Counted from the first letter of the stretch, positions 1-10,272 are shown. The stretch: 64,000 nt of DNA from Fulverythrobacter ferritrahens (GCF_020539485.1 NZ_JACDXU010000002.1:682001-746000); one strand, 5' to 3'. The notes: generated from the letters alone by a model not told the origin. A program made the numbers and translations.

Positions 1-20
1 CGCTGTTCGCGCAGCCTTGA

Positions 21-79
21 TGGTTAGTATTACCTTATCGCTAACCAAGGTTGACAGTAAGAATAACGTAATGAAAAAT
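21..79 (+). promoter_or_regulatory. candidate promoter/operator of the autotransporter gene
   Basis: A perfect 7-base inverted repeat, TGGTTAG (21-27) and CTAACCA (41-47), lies just before a consensus -35 box TTGACA (51-56). With a 17-base spacer the -10 position falls on a weak AAAAAT (74-79). The layout suggests a regulator site overlapping a promoter for the gene at 188, but the -10 match is poor. Confidence 0.3.
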
Positions 80-187
80 GGACGGATTAGGTCACGCTAA
101 TTTCTCTGATGCTGGGGGTGCGGGCGGCATCGGGCGGGCGCTTCGATGCGCAATTTACTCGCATTGCCATCTTAGGGGGAAGTTGCC

Positions 188-3100
188 TTGCATTCCGAGA
201 AAATCCAATCCGCGCGCGGCGTGAAGCCGTTGCTCCTGGCCGGTGCTGCCGTGATCTGCGTCACGGGTGCAGCCCAACCTGCCTGGGCCGATCCTGCGCC
301 TTCATTCTGCACGGTCACGGGCGACATTTCCGAGGTGGATTGCGATTCCGGGAACGTGGAATACACGGCCAATTCCGGTGACAGTTCGCTGGACGTCACG
401 GGCGCCGATATCACGACGGGGAACATCAACTACAACCCTCACCCCGATGCCGAGGGCCCGCTGGGCATGTCGCTGACAGTGAATGATACCACCGTCAATT
501 CGACCACCTATGGCGGCATCAACATCAACTCCTTCGTCGAGGATACGACGATTGACGTCACTCTTGGCGATGATGTGGAGATCACCAGCAATGCCGGCTT
601 CGGCGGTGTATGGGTTCGCAACAACGAAAGTGGCGATATCACCATCATCAGCGGTGCGACTGTAGAAGCGGGAACGCCGGACCCTAATGGCGCGGCCATT
701 ACGGCCACCAGCAACGGTGGCTCGGTTTCGATCACGAATACCGGCAATGTCACGGGAACGAACAATCGCGGCATTTATGCGGATGGCAGCGGTGAAGTCG
801 ACGACTTTGCCTCGGTTTACGTAAACAACAGCGGAACGGTCGATGCCGATCAGGCGGGTATCCGTGGTGTCGGCTATTATGCCAATGTCTCGATCGAGAA
901 TACGGGCGACGTAACCTCCGCGCAGAAGCAGGCGCTCGTGGCGTGGTCGCAGACCGGCGATGTGGACATCACCAGTTCGGGCCACCTGACTGCCACAGCG
1001 GATGCGGGCATTCGCGGTTCCGCCGACAAGGGCGATACGACGATCATCAATAACGGCAATATCGATGCCTATCAGGGTATCAATGCCGATGCCGGCTATT
1101 ATGACGAGGTCGGTGGTTACGGCGATGTTTCCGTCACCAACACTTCCCGTATCACCGCCACCGGCTCCGAAGCCATTTATGCCTTTGCGCGGGACGGGGA
1201 GATCGAGATCGATAATTCCGGCGATGTCACCGGCGCTACCGACGGGATCAGTGCGGACAGCCTGGACGGCTCCGTTACGATAACGAACACCGCGACGGTC
1301 AGGGGCGTTAACGGTATCCGCACAGGCGCGGCGGATGCCACCATCACCAATTCGGGCACGATTGCCACCACCGGCAGCGGCTCCGCCGTTATCGTGGGCA
1401 GCGGGGATACGACGCTGATCCTCGAAGAAGGCTCGGTCCTTGCCGGCAAGCTGACCATCGGAACCGGCTCGCTGGCGATTGACCCTTCGCTCGACACCAG
1501 CCTTTCCAACGTCGTCGCTGGTGAAGGCACTCTGATCAAGCAGGGCGATGCGCAGCTGACTCTCACCGGAGACAGTTCTGCCTATGCGGGCGATCTCAGG
1601 GTCGAGGAAGGCGTGCTGAAGCTCACCGGGCAGCTGGGGGCAGACCGTGTCTATGTCGGCAGCGCGGCCGGGGCAGAGCTGGAAATCTCTGGCGGCCCGG
1701 GCGCGACGCTCACCTCCAGTCATGTCGTGATCGGCCATTATGAAGGCGAAACCGGCGAAGCTACTGTTTCGGGCACCGGCAACAGCTGGACCAGCACCGG
1801 CAATATCTATGTCGGCAATGAAGGCGACGGCAGTCTGTCCGTCCTTTCCGGGGCAACCGTTGCCAGCGTGGATGGTTATGTCGGTACGGTCGACGGTTCG
1901 CATGGCGAAGTGACGATCGACGGCGCGGATTCGGAATGGGCCATGAGTGGCGTGTTCATCGCCGGGCACCAAAACGGCACCACGGCCGATGTGACGATCA
2001 GCAATGGCGGCTCGCTGAAGGCGGTGCAGGGCACGCTGGGCGATCTGGCGGGCTCTCATGGTTCGATGACCGTCACGGGCGAAGGCTCGGTCTGGTCCGC
2101 TTATGACGACGGCGTCACCGATTATGCCGGCTTCATGAATGTCGGGCGTTTCGGTGAAGGCGAACTGACCGTGTCCGACGGGGGCGCGGTGGAAGCCTAT
2201 CGCCTCTATATCGGCAATGAAGAAGGCTCCGTCGGCTCGGTAGTCGTGACCGGGGAAGGCTCCTCCATCACCACGGGGCACCGCATATATGTCGGTTCCT
2301 ACGGCAGCGGCTCGCTGACCGTGGCTGACGGGGCGCAAGTCACCGCAGAGCGGATCAACATTGCCTATCTTGAAGGATCGTCAGGCGTTCTCAACATCGG
2401 CGCTGCCGAAGGAGAGGAGGCCGTTGGCGCCGGGGCCCTCAATACTCCCAAAATCTACATCGGCATGGATAACGGGCAGCTGGTGTTCAACCACACGGAT
2501 ACGGATTACGAACTGGCTTCGGCCATTTCGGGCACCGGCGAAATCCGGCATCTGGCAGGCCATTCGACCCTGACCGGTGACAGCTCGGCCTATACTGGCG
2601 ATGTCATCGTTACCGGCGGCGTGCTGGCGCTCACCGGGCAGCTTGGCTCCACCAATGCGATCGTGGGCGGGGAAGCCGGGGCCTCTGTCCTTGTCAGCGG
2701 TGAAGATGCGCTCTGGGTGAACACCACCGATTTCGACATCGGCCAGGAGGGAACGGGCGACGTCACCGTTTCCGGCGGGGCGCGGGTCGAGACCTATTCG
2801 ACCCATATCGGCGCGGAAGACGGCACGCTGATCCTCGAAGGCGAAGGTTCGCACTGGTTCAATCAGCTCCATACGGAAATCGGCCGTGCTGAAGGTTCCA
2901 GCGGCACGCTGATCGTGCGTGACGGGGGCGTTTTCGAAACCTCCGGTGGCGGGCTCTACGCGGGCGAAGGTGCGGATATCACCATCACCGGCGCGGGCTC
3001 GAAAATGCTGATCGGCACGCTTCATCCGGAACTTCCGGCCAATTGGGATGCGGCCGATGGCTGGTTCAGCCTCGATGAAGGCAAGGCTCTGGTTTCGGAA

Positions 3101-5239
3101 GGCGGGCTGCTGCAGGCAGATGGCATCTATATCGGCGGCGATGGCGATACCGTGGCCAATGTGACGGTGACGGGTGAAGGCACCAGGATGGTCAGCCAGC
3201 TCAGCCTCTATGTCGGCGGCACGGGCAACGGCAATGAGGGCCATGGCATGCTGACCATTGCCGATGGCGCCAAGGCCTCGGCCTATACTACCGCTGCCGG
3301 TGTTGACGAAGGTTCCGTCGGCACCATCCTGGTCACCGGTGCAGGCAGTTCCCTCGAATCCCTCTCGCGTGAGGGCTATTCGGGCAATCTGCGCGCCGGC
3401 TTTAATGGTGACGGGACGATTATCGTGCAGGACGGCGGCTTGGTTAAGGCAGCCAACATCATCGATATCGCCACGAATGAAACCGCGACCGGCCGGCTGG
3501 TTATCGGTGCGGCGGAAGGTGAGCATGCGGTTGCCGCCGGCACGGTACAGGCAGCCAACGGCATCTTCTTCGGCGCAGGTGATGCGCAGCTGGTGTTTAA
3601 CCACACCAGCAACATCACTTTCGACAATGTGATGTTCGGCACTGGCGGCGAGATCCGTCATCTTTCGGGCGTCACCAACCTCACTGCCGATTCCCCGGAC
3701 TATTTCGGTTCGATCGATGTGCTGGGCGGCCTGCTGAAGGCAAATGGCAACCTATCGGGCGCCGATGTCACAATTGGTGACGGCGGCACGCTGGGTGGTG
3801 CCGGCACCATCGGCTCGGTGGTGGTCGGCGATGGCGGTATCCTGGCGCCGGGCAATTCGCCGGGTCAGCTGACCATCGTGGGCGATGTGCTGTTCGAAAG
3901 CGGTTCGACCTACGATGTCGAGATCGACGGGCTGCTGCATGACAGCATTCTGGTGCAGACCGGAGATGTCACGATCGAGGAAGGCGCGCTGCTCAATGCC
4001 GCCTTCGCGCCCGGCGTATTGCTCGATAATCCCTATCAGGTGATCGTGCTGGCCGATGGTTCCGACGGCGAATTCATCGTCGAGGGTGACGGTTTCGTCC
4101 TGCCGACGGAGGATAATCCGCTGCTGGAAGGCCTGATCGGCTATTCCGCCGATGGCATCACGGTGACCTATCAGGGTATCAAGACCGAGTGGGCCAAGCT
4201 GGTCGGCACGGCCAACCAGGGCGCTACTGCCAGTGCGGTGCAGGCACTGGGGGGCACCAATTCGCTCTATTACAGGGCAATGTTCCTCAAGCAGAGCGAT
4301 CTGGGGACTACCTTCGATAATCTCTCGGGTGAAATCCATGCTTCCCTGAAATCGGCGCTGATCGATGAAAGCCGCATCCTGCGCGGCGTTGCCATGGATC
4401 GCGCGGCCGAACTGGGCGAAGGCACGGGTCTTTGGGCCACCGCCTTCGGCAATTGGGGTTCGCTGGAAGGCGACGGCAATGCCGCCGAGCTCGAAAGCGA
4501 CAGCGCCGGTGCATTCATGGGCATCGATGCCCAGTTGGGCGATTGGCGCCTGGGCGTACTCGGCGGCTATAACAGCAGCAATTTCGATGTGGATGCCCGT
4601 GCTTCCACGGCGGAGAGCGAAACCTTCCACCTCGGCGCCTATGTGGGTGGCGCTATCGGCCAGTTCCGTATGCGCGCTGCATTCGGCCAGAGCTGGCATG
4701 ATATGTCGACCGAGCGGGGCGTCGTCTTCCCGACCACGCAGAGGCTGTCGGCCGATTACAATGGCACCACCACTCAGCTGTTCGGCGAGATCGGTTATGC
4801 CGTTAAGGTCGGAGGCGTTGATGTGGAGCCCTTCGCGGGCCTCGCTTATGTCAGCCTGAAGACCGACGATTATGCCGAAACCGGCGGTGTCGCGGCCCTC
4901 ACTGGTGACAGCATGTCGACGGACGCGACCTTCGGCACCTTCGGCTTCCGCGGTTCCGCCAAGCTGGATGTTGCTGAAGCGGGTGCGCTCATCAAGGGGC
5001 TGGTCGGATGGCGCCATGCCTTCGGCGATACTTTGCCTTACGCCAGCCACTCCTTCGGAGCGGCGGCAGCGCCCTTCACCGTCACGGGCGTGCCGGTGGC
5101 CGAGGATGCCATGGTGACGGAAGTCTCGGTGGACTTCCCGCTCAACGAAAATGTCCGCCTCAATCTTGGTTACAAGGGCCAGTTCGGCGGCGATGTGACG
5201 GACAACAGCGCCCGCGGCGGCATCGTCGTTCGCTTCTGA
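188..5239 (+). CDS. type V autotransporter with beta-strand-repeat passenger
   Basis: A 1683-residue autotransporter expected to move its own passenger across the outer membrane. Start is TTG at 188, preceded by an AGGGGGAA ribosome site. Residues 1-34 form a signal peptide ending in an AWA cleavage motif. The passenger (about 35-1400) is a long series of Gly/Asp/Thr-rich beta-strand repeats: early ITNTGxV-type units, then many GNExxGSLxVxxGAxV-type units, and three PATR-like units starting LTGDSSAY or LTADSPDY near residues 458, 795 and 1164. A GTLGGAGTIG plus APGNSPG stretch precedes the barrel. The C-terminal barrel (about 1415-1683) ends in aromatic VVRF as outer membrane proteins do. The passenger role (adhesion, biofilm) cannot be read from sequence. 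No protease or lipase motif was seen. Confidence 0.93.
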   Translation: MHSEKIQSARGVKPLLLAGAAVICVTGAAQPAWADPAPSFCTVTGDISEVDCDSGNVEYTANSGDSSLDVTGADITTGNINYNPHPDAEGPLGMSLTVNDTTVNSTTYGGININSFVEDTTIDVTLGDDVEITSNAGFGGVWVRNNESGDITIISGATVEAGTPDPNGAAITATSNGGSVSITNTGNVTGTNNRGIYADGSGEVDDFASVYVNNSGTVDADQAGIRGVGYYANVSIENTGDVTSAQKQALVAWSQTGDVDITSSGHLTATADAGIRGSADKGDTTIINNGNIDAYQGINADAGYYDEVGGYGDVSVTNTSRITATGSEAIYAFARDGEIEIDNSGDVTGATDGISADSLDGSVTITNTATVRGVNGIRTGAADATITNSGTIATTGSGSAVIVGSGDTTLILEEGSVLAGKLTIGTGSLAIDPSLDTSLSNVVAGEGTLIKQGDAQLTLTGDSSAYAGDLRVEEGVLKLTGQLGADRVYVGSAAGAELEISGGPGATLTSSHVVIGHYEGETGEATVSGTGNSWTSTGNIYVGNEGDGSLSVLSGATVASVDGYVGTVDGSHGEVTIDGADSEWAMSGVFIAGHQNGTTADVTISNGGSLKAVQGTLGDLAGSHGSMTVTGEGSVWSAYDDGVTDYAGFMNVGRFGEGELTVSDGGAVEAYRLYIGNEEGSVGSVVVTGEGSSITTGHRIYVGSYGSGSLTVADGAQVTAERINIAYLEGSSGVLNIGAAEGEEAVGAGALNTPKIYIGMDNGQLVFNHTDTDYELASAISGTGEIRHLAGHSTLTGDSSAYTGDVIVTGGVLALTGQLGSTNAIVGGEAGASVLVSGEDALWVNTTDFDIGQEGTGDVTVSGGARVETYSTHIGAEDGTLILEGEGSHWFNQLHTEIGRAEGSSGTLIVRDGGVFETSGGGLYAGEGADITITGAGSKMLIGTLHPELPANWDAADGWFSLDEGKALVSEGGLLQADGIYIGGDGDTVANVTVTGEGTRMVSQLSLYVGGTGNGNEGHGMLTIADGAKASAYTTAAGVDEGSVGTILVTGAGSSLESLSREGYSGNLRAGFNGDGTIIVQDGGLVKAANIIDIATNETATGRLVIGAAEGEHAVAAGTVQAANGIFFGAGDAQLVFNHTSNITFDNVMFGTGGEIRHLSGVTNLTADSPDYFGSIDVLGGLLKANGNLSGADVTIGDGGTLGGAGTIGSVVVGDGGILAPGNSPGQLTIVGDVLFESGSTYDVEIDGLLHDSILVQTGDVTIEEGALLNAAFAPGVLLDNPYQVIVLADGSDGEFIVEGDGFVLPTEDNPLLEGLIGYSADGITVTYQGIKTEWAKLVGTANQGATASAVQALGGTNSLYYRAMFLKQSDLGTTFDNLSGEIHASLKSALIDESRILRGVAMDRAAELGEGTGLWATAFGNWGSLEGDGNAAELESDSAGAFMGIDAQLGDWRLGVLGGYNSSNFDVDARASTAESETFHLGAYVGGAIGQFRMRAAFGQSWHDMSTERGVVFPTTQRLSADYNGTTTQLFGEIGYAVKVGGVDVEPFAGLAYVSLKTDDYAETGGVAALTGDSMSTDATFGTFGFRGSAKLDVAEAGALIKGLVGWRHAFGDTLPYASHSFGAAAAPFTVTGVPVAEDAMVTEVSVDFPLNENVRLNLGYKGQFGGDVTDNSARGGIVVRF

Positions 5240-5280
5240 CGCGAGATACAAGGCCAGCCCGGTTTCGCCGGGCGGCAGGG

Positions 5281-5311
5281 AAGGGGCGGCCTTGGTCGCC
5301 CCTTTTCTTTT
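5281..5311 (+). terminator. intrinsic terminator of the autotransporter gene
   Basis: Stem AAGGGGCG (5281-5288) pairs with CGCCCCTT (5297-5304) and runs into TTTTCTTTT. It lies 41 bases after the stop codon at 5239. Confidence 0.8.
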
Positions 5312-5536
5312 GGCGACTACCATTTCCGCGATCCCGCCAGCCATGCCATTCATCCGCTGCTATCGGTTGTTGGCAGAACAGCACGAGTATTCGCTCGCTC
5401 GTTCATCTGTGTTATGTGAATAACTCACCTGGCGTCTGTGCCGAGTGAGCGAGCCGCGCATCGTGCGACAATTCGTGACTGGTCTTGAACCGTAAGCGGG
5501 TTAGTTTGCCGGTGCTGTGCAAGCGGGGGAAACGGA

Positions 5537-6979
5537 ATGAACGGCAGTGCGAAAGCGCGTTTGGCTTACCGGGCCGTGCCCGTTGCCCTGCTTGCGCTGG
5601 GGCTGGCCGGATGCGGTACTCCGGGCGGCCCGCGCGCTCTGCCCGATCATGCCATTGCCTTGCCCGCCGCGTGGAGCGGGCAGGATGTTGCCGGGAGCGC
5701 AGAGGCCTTTGCCTATGAGGATGCTTCCTATTGGCAGGCGCTGGGCGATCCTGCGCTGACCGAACTGGTCGAGGCCGCGCTTGCCCATAATCTGGACCTT
5801 GCCCAATCGGCGGCCCGGCTTGCCCAATCCCGCGAGGCGCTGGCGCAGGCGCGCGCCGGGTTCCTGCCGCAGCTCAATGCCAGTGGCGGGGCGCGGCAGG
5901 ATATTCTTGATGGTGGGGGCGGTGATCCGCTGCTCAATCTCGGCGTGGATGCCAGCTGGGAGGCTGACCTGTTCGGGCGGATCGGCAATTCCGCCAGCGC
6001 GGCGCGCTATGATTACGAATCTGCTGGCTATTCGCTGGACGATCTACGACGCGTGATCGCAGGGCAGGTGGCCAGCCAGGTGATTTCCGTGCGGGCTACT
6101 GCTGCCCAGCTGGCCATCGCGCGCGACACTCTGCGTATTCAGGACGAGAACCTCCAGATCGCGCGCTGGCGCAATCAGGCGGGGCTGGTTTCCAGCCTCG
6201 ATGTGGAGCAGGCGCGCAGCCAGAGGGCGCAGACCGCCGCGAGCATTCCTCTGCTGGAAAGCAGCCTTGCCGCCACTGCCAATGCGATTTCCACCCTCGC
6301 GGGCGAAACGCCGGGCCGAGTGCGCGAAATGCTTGCCGCCCCCGCCGCTGTTCCCGCGCCGCCCCGCCTCGCCGGGCTGGCCGTCCCTGCCGACATTCTT
6401 CGCCGCCGCCCGGACATTCGCGGGGCGGAGGCGAATCTCTACGCCGCCGGGGCCCGGATCGGCGTCGCCCGCGCCCAGCTCTATCCCGCGTTGCGCCTCG
6501 CCGGGACCATCGGCACCAGTGATGCCGGGCCGCTCAATCTGTTCGACATGGTGACGGGATCCATTTCCGCCACTCTCAGCCAGCTCCTGTTCGATGGCGG
6601 GCGCACCCGCTCGCAGGTCCGTTCGGCAGAAGCGGCGGCGGAAGGTTCTCTTGCCGCCTGGCGCAAATCGATCCTTACCGGGCTGGAGGAAGTGGAGAGC
6701 GCGATTGCCGCCCGCCGCGCCGCCGATGCCCGGCTCGCCGAACTGGCCGAGGCGCTGGATGCGGCCAATAATGCCGCCATCCTCGCGCGCAGCCAGTATC
6801 AGGCGGGGCTCACCGATTTCCAGACGCTGCTTTCGGCAGAAAGCCAGCTTCTCACCGCGCGTAATTCGCTGGCCTCCGCCGAGGCTGACAGGGCCACTGC
6901 CTTCGTGCGCCTGACCCAGGCGCTGGGCGGCGGCTGGAGCGGAGCGTCCGCACTTTCCGATGATGGGACCACGCCATGA
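5537..6979 (+). CDS. NodT-family outer membrane efflux lipoprotein
   Basis: A 480-residue TolC-like outer membrane channel of the NodT lipoprotein subfamily, forming the exit duct of the export system encoded just downstream. A lipoprotein signal ends in LAGC with Cys26 as the lipidated residue. Two outer-membrane-efflux repeats follow, with the usual Ala/Gln-rich coiled coils (about 90-260 and 290-465) and the family motif LRRRPDIRGAE near residue 290. The start at 5537 follows a GGGGGAAACGG stretch. The gene overlaps the adaptor gene by 4 bases (ATGA), so translational coupling is likely. It could serve macrolide-like compounds, lipopeptides or metals; the substrate is unknown. Confidence 0.92.
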   Translation: MNGSAKARLAYRAVPVALLALGLAGCGTPGGPRALPDHAIALPAAWSGQDVAGSAEAFAYEDASYWQALGDPALTELVEAALAHNLDLAQSAARLAQSREALAQARAGFLPQLNASGGARQDILDGGGGDPLLNLGVDASWEADLFGRIGNSASAARYDYESAGYSLDDLRRVIAGQVASQVISVRATAAQLAIARDTLRIQDENLQIARWRNQAGLVSSLDVEQARSQRAQTAASIPLLESSLAATANAISTLAGETPGRVREMLAAPAAVPAPPRLAGLAVPADILRRRPDIRGAEANLYAAGARIGVARAQLYPALRLAGTIGTSDAGPLNLFDMVTGSISATLSQLLFDGGRTRSQVRSAEAAAEGSLAAWRKSILTGLEEVESAIAARRAADARLAELAEALDAANNAAILARSQYQAGLTDFQTLLSAESQLLTARNSLASAEADRATAFVRLTQALGGGWSGASALSDDGTTP

Positions 6980-8271
6980 GTGACGGCCAGACCTCGATCG
7001 ACGAATTCCTCGGCACTTCCGAGAGGCCGCGCTGGAAGCGTTGGGCCCTGTTCTGGGTTCCGGCGGTGGTGCTGATCGCCATCCTCCTGGGCGCGGCGCT
7101 GTGGTTCGGCCGGGGGAACGACCAGGGCTATGTCACCGAAGCGGTGGTCAAGCGCTCGCTGGATGTGGAAGTGACCGCCACCGGCAATTTGCGCCCGACC
7201 AATCAGGTGGATGTCGGTTCCGAAGTTTCGGGCAAGATCGACGATATCTATGTCGATGTGAACGATCGCGTCACGCGGGGGCAGGTTCTGGCGCGGATCA
7301 ATACCGATGTGATCGATGACCAGATCAAGCAGGCCCGCGCCAGCCTTGCCTCGGCCCGTGCCTCAGTGGCGCAGGCGCAGGCGACTCTCAGCCTCGATCA
7401 GGCGCAACTCGCCCGGTTGCAGGAAGTTGCGCGGCTTTCGGGGGGCAAGGTTCCGTCCAGGAGCGAGCTGGACATCGCCCAGGCCAATGTCGCGCGGGAC
7501 CGCGCCTCGCTCGCATCCGCACAGGCCAACGTCACTTCCGCTCAGGCCCAGCTTTCGACGGCGGAAACCAATCGCCGCCGTGCGATCATCGTTTCGCCCG
7601 TGTCGGGCGTGGTGCTGGCGCGGCAGGTGGAACCCGGTCAGACCGTGGCGGCCAGCTTCAGCACGCCGACCCTGTTCATCCTCGCCGAGGATCTTTCGCA
7701 GATGCAATTGCGCGTCTCCATCGACGAGGCCGATGTCGGCCAGGTGAAGGCCGGGCAGAAGGCGAATTTCACGGTCGATGCCTATCCGGGGCGCCGTTTT
7801 CCGGCTCAGGTGGAGCGGATCAATCTGGGATCGAACAACACGGTCAGCGCGTCGCAGACCACCACGGCGACCACTACGCAGAGTGCGGTGGTGATCTATG
7901 AGGCACGGCTTTCGGTCGCCAATCCCGAAGGCCTGCTGCGGCCCGGCATGACCGCCACCGCCAATATCGCAACCGAGAGCACCGGCGTGCAGATGCTCGT
8001 TCCCAATGGCGCGCTGCGGTTCAAGCCGGACCAGCAAAAGGTGGCCGGGGGCGGGGCGCTCAATCCCCAGATCGGCCTGCAGCAGGAAGAGGAAAAGGCC
8101 ACTATCGGCGTCGGCAGCCGCCAGCAGCTTTATGTGCTGGGCGATGACGGCAAGCCGAAGCCCATCACCGTCACCACCGGACAGAGCGACGGCAAGCTCA
8201 CCGTGGTCCATTCCTCCGACTTGCGGGTGGGGATGAAGGTGATCACGGGGGTCAAGGCGAAGCAGAAGTGA
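6976..8271 (+). CDS. MacA/HlyD-family periplasmic adaptor
   Basis: A 431-residue membrane fusion protein linking an inner membrane MacB-type transporter to the NodT channel. One N-terminal membrane segment (about 23-44) is followed by a biotinyl-lipoyl-like half with the VDVGSEVSGKI motif near residue 76. A long alpha-helical hairpin of Ala/Gln-rich heptads (about 115-195), a second lipoyl half, and beta-barrel and membrane-proximal domains follow. It has the MacA order of domains. It overlaps the upstream gene by ATGA and the downstream ATPase gene by GTGA, consistent with a single four-gene message. Confidence 0.9.
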   Translation: MSDGQTSIDEFLGTSERPRWKRWALFWVPAVVLIAILLGAALWFGRGNDQGYVTEAVVKRSLDVEVTATGNLRPTNQVDVGSEVSGKIDDIYVDVNDRVTRGQVLARINTDVIDDQIKQARASLASARASVAQAQATLSLDQAQLARLQEVARLSGGKVPSRSELDIAQANVARDRASLASAQANVTSAQAQLSTAETNRRRAIIVSPVSGVVLARQVEPGQTVAASFSTPTLFILAEDLSQMQLRVSIDEADVGQVKAGQKANFTVDAYPGRRFPAQVERINLGSNNTVSASQTTTATTTQSAVVIYEARLSVANPEGLLRPGMTATANIATESTGVQMLVPNGALRFKPDQQKVAGGGALNPQIGLQQEEEKATIGVGSRQQLYVLGDDGKPKPITVTTGQSDGKLTVVHSSDLRVGMKVITGVKAKQK

Positions 8272-9005
8272 CCCAGGCGAAGACCAAGGGGCCCCTGATC
8301 CAGCTGGAAGGGATCACCAAGACCTTCGGACGCGGCGCGGCGGCTTTCCAGGCCCTGAAGGGCGTGGACATGACCGTCCAGCATGGGGATTTCGTGGCGG
8401 TGATGGGCCCCTCGGGCTCCGGCAAGTCCACCACCATGAACATATTGGGCTGCCTGGATACGCCCACCACCGGCATCTTCCGGTTTCTGGGCGTGGAAGT
8501 GCAGGCACTGAACCGCGATCAGCGCTCGCTGCTGCGGCGGCGTTATCTCGGCTTCGTCTTTCAGGGGTTCAATCTGCTGGCGCGAACATCGGCGCTGGAG
8601 AATGTGGAACTGCCGCTGATCTATCGCGGCCTCAACAAGGCCGAGCGCAAGGAGGCGGCGATGAGGGCGCTCGATCAGGTGGGGCTGGCGCCCTGGGCGG
8701 ACCACACGCCCGGCGAGCTTTCCGGCGGCCAGCAGCAGCGCGTGGCCATTGCCCGCGCACTGGTAAGCGATCCTGAAGTTCTGCTGGCGGACGAGCCGAC
8801 CGGCAATCTCGATACGGAACGCTCGATCGAGATCATGGAACTGCTGAGCCAACTCAACCGCAAGGGCATTACGATCCTGATGGTGACGCATGAGGCCGAA
8901 ATGGCCGCCTTCGCCAGGACGATTGTCCATTTCCGCGATGGTCTGGTCGAGCGCACAGAGCAGGGGCATCTTCACCGCGACGCGACCGGTGCGGAGGTGC
9001 AATGA
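8268..9005 (+). CDS. MacB-type ABC transporter ATP-binding protein
   Basis: A 245-residue ABC ATPase of the LolD/MacB/FtsE class that powers the permease encoded next. Start is GTG at 8268, inside the stop region of the adaptor gene. Visible motifs are Walker A GPSGSGKS (residues 47-54), the Q-loop in FQGFNLL, the signature LSGGQQQR (about 148) and Walker B VLLADEP followed by the D-loop and the switch His of VTHEAEMA. ATPase and membrane parts are separate genes here, unlike the fused E. coli MacB. Confidence 0.93.
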   Translation: MTQAKTKGPLIQLEGITKTFGRGAAAFQALKGVDMTVQHGDFVAVMGPSGSGKSTTMNILGCLDTPTTGIFRFLGVEVQALNRDQRSLLRRRYLGFVFQGFNLLARTSALENVELPLIYRGLNKAERKEAAMRALDQVGLAPWADHTPGELSGGQQQRVAIARALVSDPEVLLADEPTGNLDTERSIEIMELLSQLNRKGITILMVTHEAEMAAFARTIVHFRDGLVERTEQGHLHRDATGAEVQ

Positions 9006-10201
9006 TGCTGGGCACCACGCTCGTTCTCGCTCTCCGGGAAATCCGCCGTCACCTGCTGCGCAGCTTCCTCACCACGCTGGGGATCATCATTGGCGTTTCG
9101 GCGGTGATCACCATGGTGACGCTGGGCAATGGCGTGACCGTTTCGATCAAGGAGCAGATCAGCGCGCTGGGCTCCAACGTGTTCATCGTTTTTCCCCAGC
9201 AGACCGATCGCGGCCAGCCACGCCCCTTCAAGGAGGATGACGTTACTGCCGTGCGCGAACAGATCGCCGGGGTGAAGGCGGTGGCGGGCGAAGTGAACCG
9301 CGACGTCAAGGCGATCCATAATGGGCAGGACTGGTCTTCGCGGGTGGAAGGGGTGTCCAATGCCTTCATGGATGCGCGCGGCATCGGGCTGGATCAGGGC
9401 CGCCGCTTCACTAGGACGGAGGAAGAGGCCGGGGCGAATGTCTGCATCATCGGGCCCAAGGTCTATGAAGAGATCTTCGTGGCCGGCTCCAGCCCGCTGG
9501 GGGAACGGATGCGGCTGGACGATGTATCCTGCACGGTCATCGGCATGTTCGCCTCGCGCGCGCAGGGTGCGCAGAATCAGGACGACGACAATTCGGTGTT
9601 CATGCCGATCAAGAACGTCCAGCGCCGCTTCCTGGGCAATGACAACGTCTTCTACATGGTGATCAGCTATGATCCCGGTTACGACAGTTCCGCCATGCAG
9701 AGCGCGCTGGTCGATCTGCTGCGCGAACGGCGCCTGTTGCAGGAAGGCCAGGCGAACGACTTCAACATCCTCGACACGGCACAGGTGAACGATGCGGTTT
9801 CGACCGCGGTGGGCCTGCTGACGGCCATGGTTTCAGCCATTGCTGCGATCAGCCTTGTAGTGGGCGGGGTGGGCATCATGAATATTATGCTCGTGTCCGT
9901 GACCGAGCGCACCCGCGAGATCGGCATTCGCCTCGCCATCGGTGCCCTTGCCCGCGAAGTGCGGATGCAGTTTCTGACCGAGGCAGTGGTTCTATGCTGC
10001 TTCGGCGGCATCATGGGCATGGTGCTGGGCTTCCTCTTTTCCTTCAGCCTCGCACGCCTGATCGACATCCCCTTCGTCTTCTCGCCGACGATCAACATAC
10101 TCAGCTTTCTGATCTCGGCCCTGATCGGTGTGGTGTTCGGCTATTTCCCGGCACGTCGCGCGGCCGCGCTCGATCCGATCGAGGCCTTGCGGCACGAGTA
10201 G
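9002..10201 (+). CDS. MacB-type ABC transporter permease
   Basis: A 399-residue permease of the MacB/FtsX class. It has one N-terminal membrane helix (about 20-42), a large periplasmic MacB_PCD domain (about 45-245), and three C-terminal helices (about 270-385) with the family motif SVTERTREIGIRLAIGA. Such transporters work as mechanotransmitters that push periplasmic substrates through an adaptor and TolC-like duct rather than moving them across the inner membrane. It is the last gene of the operon that begins at 5537 and starts within an ATGATG overlapping the ATPase stop. Confidence 0.92.
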   Translation: MMLGTTLVLALREIRRHLLRSFLTTLGIIIGVSAVITMVTLGNGVTVSIKEQISALGSNVFIVFPQQTDRGQPRPFKEDDVTAVREQIAGVKAVAGEVNRDVKAIHNGQDWSSRVEGVSNAFMDARGIGLDQGRRFTRTEEEAGANVCIIGPKVYEEIFVAGSSPLGERMRLDDVSCTVIGMFASRAQGAQNQDDDNSVFMPIKNVQRRFLGNDNVFYMVISYDPGYDSSAMQSALVDLLRERRLLQEGQANDFNILDTAQVNDAVSTAVGLLTAMVSAIAAISLVVGGVGIMNIMLVSVTERTREIGIRLAIGALAREVRMQFLTEAVVLCCFGGIMGMVLGFLFSFSLARLIDIPFVFSPTINILSFLISALIGVVFGYFPARRAAALDPIEALRHE

Positions 10202-10272
10202 TGCTGGAGGGCTTTCCGGCTTCTGCCTGAAGAGGACCTGACGTGGGAGGCCAATCTGATTGCCGTCATAAT

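Noticed and set aside
302-2338. 678-codon open frame on the minus strand
   Set aside because: Antisense of the autotransporter passenger; repetitive H/R/D composition, no ribosome site and no recognisable domain.
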